Below are positions 19,471-29,446 of a DNA stretch of 29,446 nt, one piece after another. The notes beneath the pieces are model-generated. The model was not told where the DNA came from, ran no database searches, and saw only the letters and a list, made by a program, of their open reading frames with translations. The DNA comes from Usnea hakonensis (lineage: Eukaryota > Ascomycota > Lecanoromycetes > Lecanorales > Parmeliaceae), in assembly GCA_013423325.1 (NCBI GenBank), contig BLJB01000674.1, forward strand, positions 1 to 29,446. Reading direction: 5' to 3'. Each line of letters starts with the position of its first letter. Position 1 is the stretch's first letter. The position numbers and the translations under genes were made by a program.

Positions 19471-22400
19471 ATACTATAGTAAAAATAAGACTTACTAAAA
19501 TAGGAATTAATAATAATATCTATCTAAATATAGACTATAATATTACTTTTATTAATTATTAGTAATTTAGAAAGCTTCTTCCTAACGCTTCTCTAACTAA
19601 AATAACGTTAGTACTTAAGGTTCGCGGAGTCGGATCTTTTTAATATAAGACTTTAGAATATCTAATTATACCTTACTACTTTCTAAGAATTAATAATAAA
19701 GATAATAAGATCTTTACTTATATTAGAAGAGAGATCTATATTATTAATAGTTTACGCGCTAATATACTAATTAGTAATAACTTTATTAACTCTAAAAAAA
19801 TTAGTATTAATATTTCTAAATAAAAGGCGTATATTAGAAGCTATAAAATATCTATTAATATTATAATTAAGTAGTATAGATAATATATTAAAAGGAGAAT
19901 CTATATCTATATTATTATAAGGATCCCTTTATATAGTAAGATAATAGTATCTATTTTAATACCTCCACTTCTAAAAGATCGAGACTATCTTTTTAAATTT
20001 ACTAAGTAAGTAAATATTATACTTTTTATATATCTAGTCGATAGTAAGCTTACTTCTATATTTACTAGAAATAAGTTAAATTAAGAGATCGAGATTTTTA
20101 GAAAGCTCCGACTAGAAGTCCTTATTAAATTAGATTATAAAAATTACTTCTAAGTTGATCTTAGTTCGAAATATATATATATATTACCTCTTAAGAAAAT
20201 AGAGTAATTAAAGAAAACTTTTATAGTTACTACTATAATAATATTAATACTATTAGGATTATAGAACTTGTAGTTAATAGGTTATTATTCCTAGTTATTA
20301 AATATATATTTCTAAGAAATACTTTATAGAAATACCCCTAGAATTTCTATTTTTCTATTTTCCGATAAAATTCTTAGTCTACCGTAAATAAATCTACTAT
20401 AGATAATACTAGAAGAACGATTATTAAATAGAGTAACTATATATAGAAATAATAAAGAAAGATAAATACTATTAGTATTAGTAAGTAAATTCCCGACTTT
20501 ATAGATAGATAATAATTTTATTAATATTTCTAAAGATTAATAGATAAAACTATTATTAAGATCTAACTAGGAAAGTCGGATCACTAGAAAGGGTATTAAA
20601 GTCTATCTACTAGAATTACGAGTAAAGGAAGTAGTCGATAAAGTCTTTAATAAGCTATATTAGTAGAGATATTTTATATAGATTATATAATTAACTCCTT
20701 TTTTATACCTAGTATTTATAATCTAGAAAAACGCTCCGGAGAATAACTATAATAATCTAGATAACCCAAAAGACTATTTAATTATTAATATCCGAGGTCT
20801 TAATAATCTACTATTTTAGGATATCTACCTAGTCTTACTACAGATAGATATAATTACCTAACTATATAGCTATAATAGAATCTTAGTACTTAATATATCT
20901 TCTTTTTTCTACTAATAGAGAGTTTACCCGAACTACTAGTATTTATAGATTATAGTTAGTTATAGAGGATAGGAGATCTTTTTAATATTAATTATAAAAA
21001 ATATAAATTCGATTTTCTATATTTAAAGATAAATTAATAATATCTTTAAAGAGATTAAAAAATTTATATAAATATATATTAATAATATTATTTATAGATC
21101 TTACTATTTTTAAGAGTATCTAATATATCTTTATAAACTTTTTATCTTACTTATTAAATTTAATATATCTATTAGTTCTAAAAAGGCGTTTCTAGGCTAT
21201 TTAGATATTAGTCTACTAGAATAAAGAGTAAATTTACTCGAACTTACTATATTAAAAGAAAAGCTCGATACTATAAGCTATTTAGAATACTCTAAAATAC
21301 TTAATAATCTAGAATACTACTTAGAATTTACCGGGTTTTTATATTAATATATATTCTACTATATATAGTTTACGTAATCGCTCTAGGATCTTAAGACTTG
21401 CTTTCTAAAGGAAGTATCTACTAAAGGAAATCCTAAAAAGGTATATACTAGTAAGATAAAGCTCCCTTCTATATCTACTTTAGAAGAAGTATCTTTTATA
21501 GAGCTCTAAAAGGTACTTTTCTAATTGTATATTCTAATATATTTTAATTCTTCTAGGCTACTATAAATTAATTTAGATATATTTAAGGAATTTAGATTTA
21601 GAATTATAGTATTCTATATTAAGGAGGGTACGCCTATAGATAAATAATTATCTAAAATAGTAATTTAATCTATTCTATTTCTATTAAGACTTCTAATAAT
21701 AGCTAAAAAAAATTATTAGCTGACTAAATTAGAAATAGTAGGTTTTATATAGACGATTAAGAAGATTAGATATAGTAGAGTCTTTTAAATAATCTATTAT
21801 TATCTAGATAAACTATTCTATAATCCTAGATATTATAAAGTAGATATTAATTATATTTATATTATTTACGATATATATAAATATTAGATTAATACGCGCT
21901 TTCTAATTCCTATAGTAATTTAATCTAGACGTTAAATATAAGTCTAGAAAAGAGTATATTATCTTAGATACTTTATCGCGACTTACTAGTATTAACTATA
22001 GTAATAAATATAACTAGCTATAATATTTAGAGTTAGATATACTTACTATTATTTCTACTATTATAAATTTTATCTATACTTTAGTAGAAATATCCGTAGA
22101 ATTTAGAAATCGTATTATCTAGGGCTACTAAAAGGATCCTTAATACTTACGTCTTCTAAAGTAAATCGATAATAACGAAAAACTTAATAAGGATATTATA
22201 ATACTTTCTTTTATCCGCGGGAGACCTTATAAGAAAGAAATTTCGGCTTTCTAAGATTTACCCGTTAATAGCTAAGTAGCCTCGGAAGTTAATATAGTAA
22301 ATCTTTAAGTCTACTTATATTTCTAGAAATTAGATTTAATCTATTATATTAATAGAATTACTAGTTATAAACGACTATATATATTATAATCTCTTATTAA

Positions 22401-23740
22401 AGAAATCTTTTAATTAGCTTATAAAAATAGGTATCTAGGCTTTAGTAAATATTATAAGATTATATTAGTATCCTAGTATATCCGCAATTTTTCTAAGTAT
22501 CTTCGAGAATATATTTATTATTACTTAGAGTACTAGGTACTATAAATAAGATATTATTAATTATATAGATTTCTAAATCTAATAGAGTTACTACCTATCC
22601 CTTTCTATATTCTAATACTAGATTTTATTCTTATACTACCGCTTTTAGAAAAAGAATTTAATACTATTTTTTTTATTATAGATAAATATTTAAAGCGAGA
22701 AACTAGTATTCCCGATATATCTATATAGACGGCCGCCTAATAGACTAAGGTACTACTTAATAGACTAGATATTACTAACTAGAGAATTCTAAAGATATTA
22801 ATTTTAGATAGAGACTAAAAGTTTCTATTAGAGTTCTAATAGATACTACTTTATTTATTAGAAATTAATCTACTATATTCTATAGCTTATTATTCGTAGA
22901 TTAATAATAGTAGCGAATATACTAACTAAACTCTAGAAATAGTAATACGCTTCTATATTAATATTATAGATAACTCTATAAATTAGCTAAAGATTCTACT
23001 ATATATCTAAATACTACTTAATAATTCTAAGTCCTCTATAATAAAGTAAACTTCTAACGAGATAGCTTATAATTTTATATTAAATACTATTCTAGACTTA
23101 CTCTATTAAGATACTTCCTAGGATTCCTAATCCTAGATTAATTTTCTTACTATTAGAGTATTAGTAAGAGACGTAATTATCTTTATAAATATTAATATTA
23201 AATATTATTATAATAGATACTATTAACTAATATTCTTTAATATTAATAATTATATCTTTTTACGCTTATATAAGAAATATAATATATTAATTAATTAAGA
23301 AATTACTAAAAAGCTAGCTTAATAGTATATTAATCTATTTTAAATTCTATAGCGAGTAGGATATCTTATATATCGCCTTAATATATTAGAAAATTAGAAG
23401 ATCTACCTAGTTTTTACTATTATATAGTTAGAACTAGTACCTCTAGAATATAATCCTTTTAATTATCTAAGGTTAGACTATCTTAATAGTATTTTTATAA
23501 AAGATAATACGCCGGAATTAAAATCTTATAAAATTGATTAATTATTAAATAAGTATATATTTCCTAAAGGCTAAAAAATAACTACTAAGTATTTAATAAA
23601 ATAGAAAGGATACGAGGCTAAGTTTAATAGATAATATAATATTAAGGATCTAGATAATATTATTAAATTAATAATTAAATATAAAGAAAATATTACTATA
23701 ATATTTATATTATCTATAGTACTACTACTCCTTAATTCTT
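19470..23740 (+). pseudogene. Gypsy G pol relic: protease, RT, RNase H, integrase, chromodomain
   Basis: Protease: LNIDY at 19524-19538 corresponds to LDTGC, with a LPNASLTK-x-TLVLKVRGVG stretch after it. RT: PFSYLVFIIWK near 20695, IINIRGLNNLL near 20790, FFYxxRVYP near 20910, and the catalytic YIDD as YINN at 21075-21086. RNase H: INLDIFKEFRFRIIVF near 21570. Integrase: FFIIDKYLKRETSIPD with the first catalytic Asp at 22681-22683, LDRDxKFL with the second at 22807-22809, and NNSSEYTNQTLE with Glu at 22915-22917, so 35 residues separate Asp and Glu as in D,D35E integrases. A YRLNIPENWRIYPVFTIAQLEP-type tail (split by RIP stops) and a chromodomain (YLIKxKGYEAKFNR, about 23575-23690) close the protein. 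Inactive through RT Asp-to-Asn and many TAA/TAG stops. Confidence 0.88.
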
Positions 23741-23859
23741 TATCTAAGATTTAAGCTCCGAAAGTTTTATTATAAGTACTAAATAATATTAAAATACTAT
23801 AGTTCTAGAAGCCTAAGCTTTAGCTTACGCTACTCTATCTAGTCTTATTAATATTAGAC

Positions 23860-23874
23860 TTGATTGATTGATTG
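23860..23874 (-). repeat. (CAAT)n tail of LINE D
   Basis: Plus strand reads ttgattgattgattg, that is three CAAT units on the LINE strand, directly against Gypsy G. The C residues are kept here, showing what the RIPped TAAT tails of A and B once were. Confidence 0.8.
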
Positions 23875-23999
23875 TTTTATACGTCTATACTAGCTACTTG
23901 ATATAAGTTAATAAGGGTAACTATAATATTAAACTAGTAGAGCTAAGTATTAAAGAAATCTAAAAGCGAATCTTTAGATAAAAATTTTAATTAAATAGT

Positions 24000-26900
24000 A
24001 CGCTCTCCCTTTTACTATACTTTTTAGGAGTTTTATTATATTACTATATATTTCTCTATTTTTTTATATCGACTTTTTTATTCTTTAACTTTTATATTTC
24101 TAATTATCTTTATTTTTAAAGATAAATATAATCGCTTTTTTATATATTCTTTTTAGATTTAATAGTCTCCTTTATTCTAAAAAGTAGTTTTAATTATTAA
24201 AATTATTTACTAGCTAATTTAAAGCTATTTAATTAATTAAAGTTAATTATTTATTTTATTATTATCTAAATCTCTTTAGTTATAATTAGTATTATTTAGA
24301 AGTCTCTAATATTTACTTCTATAAATAGTTATAGTCTATTCTCCCGTAATCTCGAATAGAAAAGAAGAATATATTTAATATTCTATTTTTTTTATCTATA
24401 TTTATAATTAGAATTAATATCTAGAACCCTTATTCTATTAAGGAATATATTAAGCTTAATTTTACTACTTTTTATTTAAATAGTAATTAAGCTCTTAGCC
24501 TTTCTTAGTATCTTATAATAGTTAAATCTATTATTATATAAGTTCTTTATTTAGATAAAGGTTCTCGCTATAATAAAAATTCTTTATTAATATTTTTCCT
24601 ATTTTTTAGATCTTTATTTTTAGAACTAATCTTATATTTTTTATCTAATAATATTAATACTCTAATATTTCTTAATATTTTTATATAGATTAATCTAGTT
24701 CTTTTTTCTTTTTATATTAATAGTTACTAGATCCTAACTTTTTTTTTAAAAAACTTTAAAAGTTTAAGCCTTTTTTATTATTATAAATATAGGCCCTCTT
24801 TTCCTTTTTCTACTTTTACTACTCTAGAAATATTAGATAATTTACTCGTTACCCTCTTTTATAGTAAGATAGGTACCTTATAGAGCTTAATATTATAATA
24901 TTAGCTTATTAAATTAATATTTAAAAAAGGCTATTAAAGTCTCTATTTTTAGAACTAAAATAGAAGTTACCTTATATATTTTAATTACTTTATAAAGATA
25001 TTTATTTTATATCTTAATTAGTTTTTTAAAAGGCTTTTAGAAGAATCCTTCTATTCTATAAAAATAATATTAAATCGATACTATAAATATTAATATCGAG
25101 TATATTATTATATTATATATTATATAGTATCTAGTAAATATCGCTCTCTATATTAAATTTATAAGATATTCTAAGACTCGTTTCTATTCTATAGCTCGAG
25201 TTATTAGCTAAGTAATATATAATCCTTATTAAAATTTAATATTTATATATAAGTCTAATATTTTTATATTTAGACTAGAGTCTATTTTAACCTTTTTAAA
25301 GTCTAAAAATACTTTGATATTAAACTTTTTTAAACTCCTTATTAGATATACTAGTTTATATTTTTTAGAGATAAATATTACTTTATATATTCTAGTTTAT
25401 TTAAGATAAATATTATAAATCTTATATAGTACTCTATAATTATCTTCTATATTTCTATTATATACTAGTAGATAAATATTATTAATAAAACCTTTTATCT
25501 AAATAGAGAGAGTAGCTTTTATATATTATTTAATTAGAGAGGTATTAAAAAAAAGGAATAATATAGAAGAAAATAATAATTTCTAAAAAATATTAGTCTC
25601 TACTATCTTTATTAAACTTATCTAGCTTTCTAATATTACGAATATTATCTTATCTATAAAGAAGCTAGATATCTATATTATTATCTTTTTTAGGATTCTC
25701 CTTTTTTTTAAATTATAGAGAAGTCTCTTATATAAGATATTATTAAAAATATCTATAATATTTAATAAAAGTAGACTAGCGACTTTTCTATTATTAATAA
25801 TATTATCCCACGGATTGGTACGTTGGGCGTAAAAAGCTTGGCGGCATACCAAAACTTCACTATTTTTTTAAAACGGTATTTATAAGTAAAAATTTTGGTT
25901 ACAATATTCTAGATCTCCTTAAAAAGAATAACTTTTATATTGAGTGTTTTCTAATAAAGGTGGTTATTATTAAAGCGTTGTGAGTTGTAAAAAGGGACTA
26001 TTTTTTTGTTCGGTCGCTAACCCCTGAAATTTACGCCCTACCAATCCGTGGGATAGTTCTATATAGTATAAATTATATTTATTAATAATTTTAGTATTAT
26101 TTTTATTAATCTACTTTTCCTTACCTCTATTTACTATTAAAAAAGAAGACTATAGTTTTTTATTAATTTTACTAATTATTTTAAGATTATTATTTTTAGT
26201 ACTTTATCTAGAGTATTAAATAAGACTATTAATTAGTATATTTTAAATTTTAAATAGTTAGATTTATTTAACTTTTTTAATATTACTATATTAGCCTTTT
26301 TAAAGAATCTTAGATAATATTCTAGATTAAAGTAAACTCAGAAAAGTCTAGTAAAAAAGTCTATAATATATAAAACTATATACTTTAAAAACTAGTTAGA
26401 GATTTTTAAGATACTCGAGACTTTATCTATCACTAGATATATAATTATTTTTATTATTTTATTACTATTAATTCTATCCTCTATAGATATTAGAGTTAGA
26501 TATTAAGTATTTAGAATATTTTCTAGATTAATTATTAAAATAGATAGAAATAATATACTTCTTAAAGCGTTAACTTTATTTTTAAAACTAGATTATTTTA
26601 TTTCTCTCTAGTCTAGAATAATTAGAAACTATAATAAAAGTTTTAAAATTATACTCTACTCTTATTTTTATTAGATAAGCTTCTAGATTCTATTTTTTTT
26701 TAATAATACTTTATATACTCCCTTATACTAATAAAGTATATAAATTTTATATATAATCTTTATCTTTTTTTTTTCTACCTTTTAAAGTTCCTTAATTAAC
26801 TATTTATCTTAAAATTAGTAGTATTCTTTAAATCTAAATTTAGCTATCTTAATAACTCTTATATAGTTTATATTCTAATATAAATTCGAATTAGTTATAG

Positions 26901-27850
26901 ACTCTATTTATAGTTAGACTCTATTTATAGTATATAATTCTCTACTATTTTTTAGAATCTCTAATTTATAATTTCTATAAAAGCTTCTACCTCTTTTTTT
27001 ATTTTTATAGATCTTTAAAAAAGAGCGCTTTATAAGATATAGTTACTTTTAACTATTTTAAAAATAGTATCTTTTTTAATTAGTTTCTTTTATAATTATT
27101 ATTTTTTTATTAATAATTTTTTCTACTACTATTCTAGTTCTATTACTATTAAAATATAGTTAGACGCGTATCCTAGATCCTCTTTTAAAGTATAATAAAC
27201 TATAATCTAATAGATTTTTAATATTAGAAAAATTAGATTAATTATTAACTTCTAGCCTTAAGATTTTTATATAACTAAATTATTAAATAGCTTAAGAGTT
27301 ATTTTTTTAGTCTAGATAATCTCGATAAATCTATTAATTATTTTATAATATATATATCGTTTTTTATTATTTTATCTAGAGTAATAAAGATTAAAGTTTT
27401 TAAAAGCTATATATTCGCCTTTTTCCTTTAAAGCTTATTTTAAAAATACTAGTACTAGAGAGGCTATTATTACCTCTAGTAATATTAGTAATTAGTTATA
27501 TATATTATATATTTAAAGGATTAGTTCTTAAGTAGAGAATTAAAAAGAAATATACTTCTCCTTTTCTCTATTATTTTATTTAATATTTAATTAGAGAGAG
27601 TAAAAGTTACTTTTTTAGTATCTAATTTTTTAACTAGTTAGATTTATCCTTTTATTAATATAAAAGTATATCTAAATATCTAGATCTAATTTATAGACTA
27701 ATAGAAATTTATTAGAACTTAAATTATATATTAATCTATTAAACGAGTTATAGCTCGGCTTCTAAATTATTAATATATTATAATTTTATATTTCCCGCTT
27801 TTTAAAAAATAGCGCTATTACTCTATTTTTTAACTTTTATATATTATATT
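24000..27850 (-). pseudogene. LINE D ORF2 relic: endonuclease, reverse transcriptase, C-terminal domain
   Basis: On the minus strand the endonuclease begins near 27850. IIxKP (from IQEP, codons at 27764-27756) is followed by LLVYKLDLD and YINKR, and the GDFN metal motif reads KNFN at 27401-27390 with a following LYYSR. The linker leads to DKVSSILKISN near 26420-26380 (from DKAPGxxGIPN) and the RT blocks ILKKLNKSNY and LFNTLDKVLK. After M, RT continues to the catalytic FINN at 25489-25478. The post-RT region runs to about 24100. Each motif change is a C-to-T or G-to-A transition. Active-site losses in both endonuclease and RT make the copy inert. Confidence 0.8.
25807..26052. mobile_element. 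Element M: 246-bp MITE-like inverted-repeat element
   Basis: Perfect 14-bp terminal inverted repeats, cccacggattggta at 25807-25820 and its complement at 26039-26052. After a 4-base offset the match goes on for nine bases (gggcgtaaa against tttacgccc). Comparison with LINEs A and B shows that the empty site read attatagttc, so M is precisely inserted; the bases AT occur on both sides (25805-25806 and 26053-26054) and would be a 2-bp duplication. There is no ORF. CA and TG are normal, in sharp contrast to the LINE around it. It is a non-autonomous DNA element; I cannot assign a superfamily. Confidence 0.85.
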
Positions 27851-27900
27851 ATAAGACCTTTAATATATTATCTTTATTTATTAATATAGATATTAAGATC

Positions 27901-29339
27901 TAAATTATTAAGATTAATATTAATTATATTTAATATTAAAATTATATTAATTATATTAATTATATTAATTATATTCTAAAAGCTAGTTCTCTCTCTAAAT
28001 TAGATTAAATATATCTATCTTAATTCTTTTTTTAAAATCTTAAATAGCCTTCCCACCTTTTTTAATTATTAATTATTTAAGATCTCTTCTAGTCTTTTCC
28101 TTTTTAGAGATACTATTTTCTATTTATTCTCTATTTAGGCTAAAGTCGAAATAGATTAAATTATTATTAAAGGCTCTTTATACTATTTAGAGATACTTTT
28201 TCTTTTTTATTTAAAGCGTTCTATCTCTTATTAATAAACTTAATAATCTAAGCTCTATATTTTATAATTATTTTAATAGACTATATAATATCTTTATCTC
28301 TAGTTCTAATAATCTTTAATAGAGTAAGCTTTAATATAGTATTTATACTTTATTAACCTTTAGTATAACCTCTATAAATAGTTATACTATTAATATTAAT
28401 AGTATTATTTTAGTTTATTTATTATTTTCTATTTTTTATAGTAGAGTAATTAGCTATTCTTTACTATATCTTCTACTATTAATCTATTTATCTCTTTAAG
28501 ACTTTTAATTTTAATTAGAAATATAAAGTATTTCTTAATCTTTTTATCTATCTTTTTTATTTATATAAATAGGGGCTATTCTACTTTTATTATTTCTAGT
28601 CTAAAATAAAGGGTACTATTCTCTTATTTTAACTTCTTAATATAAACCTCTTAATCTTTATTATTAAACGTATTAACTCTTATTAAGTCGATAGCTATTA
28701 TAAAGGAGGATTTAAAAATATAGATTAAAAAATAATCTTTCTAAATTATTTTAATATTTTTTTTATTACCCTTTTTATCTCCCTTAAGGCTATATATAGA
28801 ATAATATCTCTATTTTAAAAATATCTTACTATAATAATAAAGTCTACTAGGGCTCTATTATTCTAAAATATATTTTTAAACTATATTAATATAGTATACT
28901 TAATCTTCTTTTTTTTCTTTTTATTTTTTATTCTAATTATTACTCTTTTTTTATTAGTATTCCCCGCTATAATATATAAAGGTAATATTATTAAATATAG
29001 TTATTTATAGATAAGTAGTCTAATAATATTACTAGCTACCCTCTAAATCTAAAATTATTATAATATTAGAGGTAAATTTTTAATTAGTTATTTCTCTATC
29101 TATTTTTAGATCTCTTTTTATTTAATTTTAATTAATTCTATATATTTATTTACTAGCTAGATTACTATTTTAAATAGTCTAAATTTCCATCTATTAAAAT
29201 CTTTAAATAATATATTTTTTATAGTTTCTATTATATTTTTAACTAATTAGCTTATTCTTTTAATATAATTATATTTATAACTCTTCTCTTTCTATTTTAT
29301 ATTATTTTTTATAATTCTTACTATTTTTTTATTTAATCT
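27901..29339. other. Unresolved AT-rich RIPped DNA, possibly LINE D ORF1
   Basis: Position upstream of the LINE D endonuclease suggests ORF1 and leader of that element, but I could not find zinc-knuckle spacing or any other motif here. A simple array of attatatta-like units lies at 27940-27974. CA and TG are nearly absent as in the other RIPped stretches. The right edge is a sharp change of composition at 29340. Confidence 0.4.
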
Positions 29340-29446
29340 TGTTACAAGTGTAACTACTTATAGGGCTAAAGGAGACACGTAACCTTCTTTCTATTCGGGT
29401 TTAGCGCCTTAGTACCTCTCTATCTATATATCTTTCTTATACCTAT
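29340..29446 (+). other. Less mutated sequence starting TGTTAC, possible LTR edge
   Basis: Composition changes abruptly at 29340, where the sequence becomes TGTTACAAGTGTAACTAC and keeps several CA and TG. The TG start, with a short internal palindrome (gttacaagtgtaac), is how many LTRs begin, and both other LTRs in this window also begin TGTTA. Only 107 bases are visible, so no second copy or duplication can be checked. Confidence 0.3.

Larger units (their letters stand above)
18230..23860 (+). mobile_element. Gypsy element G, segment 2: rest of gag, pol and chromodomain
   Basis: Continuation of the Ty3/Gypsy element with gag C-terminus, protease, RT, RNase H, integrase and chromodomain in Gypsy order. 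This order and the C-terminal chromodomain place it in the chromovirus group. The domain order is complete, but RIP has altered active-site residues and added many stops. No LTR is found before LINE D begins at 23861; the 3' LTR is either lost or beyond D. The 120 bases after the chromodomain (23740-23860) look like the end of the ORF and a short untranslated stretch. Confidence 0.85.
23861..27900 (-). mobile_element. LINE D: longest Tad1-like copy, minus strand, interrupted by M
   Basis: Same family as A-C. Its 3' end is the tail caatcaatcaatca (23874-23861 read on the minus strand), the best preserved (CAAT)n tail in the window. Going upstream come the shared terminal block (cgtataaaa), the 3' UTR, the C-terminal region, RT, and then the endonuclease, which A-C lack. 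The 246-bp element M splits it at 25807. The 5' limit is unknown; 27900 marks the last domain I can name, and ORF1 may occupy part of 27900-29339. The RIP load is high except close to the tail. Confidence 0.82.

Noticed and set aside
25804..26055. Element M as a Tc1/mariner element with TA duplication
   Set aside because: Joining the flanks with a TA duplication gives an empty site two bases shorter than that seen in LINEs A and B; an AT duplication fits instead.
27940..27974. Short tandem attatatta units as a satellite or origin
   Set aside because: Too short and too close to the background composition to separate from chance in AT-rich DNA.
1..29446. Centromere or mitochondrial DNA as the explanation for the AT richness
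   Set aside because: Mitochondrial genes and tRNAs are absent, and C-to-T loss at CpA with retroelement relics fits RIP. A pericentromeric location is possible but nothing here tests it.
1..29446. A new defence, biosynthetic or other host gene system
   Set aside because: Every legible coding relic belongs to a retroelement; no host gene or cluster could be supported.

Overview
The window reads as a transposon graveyard from a filamentous ascomycete (Pezizomycotina). It is very AT-rich. Outside a few short islands the dinucleotides CpA and TpG are almost completely gone, while CpT, CpC and CpG partly survive. That is the signature of repeat-induced point mutation (RIP). I see no host protein gene, rRNA, tRNA or CRISPR. 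Because CA and TG are lost, ATG and TGA have nearly vanished, so the coding relics start nowhere and stop only at TAA or TAG. They are still legible from conserved retroelement motifs.

Layout. 1-62: 3' end of a LINE running in from the left, with a short-repeat tail. 63-5140: LINE F (minus strand), with a gag-like ORF1, endonuclease and start of reverse transcriptase; its 5' leader holds a 23-bp minisatellite. Nested in that minisatellite is T (3582-5041), an un-RIPped miniature LTR element with a 5-bp target duplication. 5141-6227: unassigned AT-rich DNA. 6228-14119: a stack of Tad1-like LINEs: A (plus), then B (plus) starting exactly in A's tail; B is split by C (minus, 9381-10683) and by E (minus, 12085-13874), each with a 13-bp target duplication. 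14127-23860: G, the gag-pol interior of a chromodomain Gypsy element, split inside gag by H (15709-18229), a 2.5-kb gag-only LTR element. 23861 to about 27900 or further: LINE D (minus), carrying an un-RIPped 246-bp inverted-repeat element M (25807-26052). 27900-29339: unresolved RIPped DNA, perhaps the rest of D. 29340-29446: a less mutated sequence that may begin another LTR.

Nothing here works as a host pathway. What links the parts is order of insertion. G, A/B, D and F are older and heavily mutated; C, E and H landed inside them; T and M are short, clean and probably recent or below the size RIP detects. Element names F, T, A-E, G, H and M are labels used only in this annotation. I found no convincing new functional system. 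The most unusual items are the LINE families with short tandem-repeat tails instead of poly(A), the LINE leader minisatellite hit by T, and a 17-bp motif shared by the two short LTR elements T and H.
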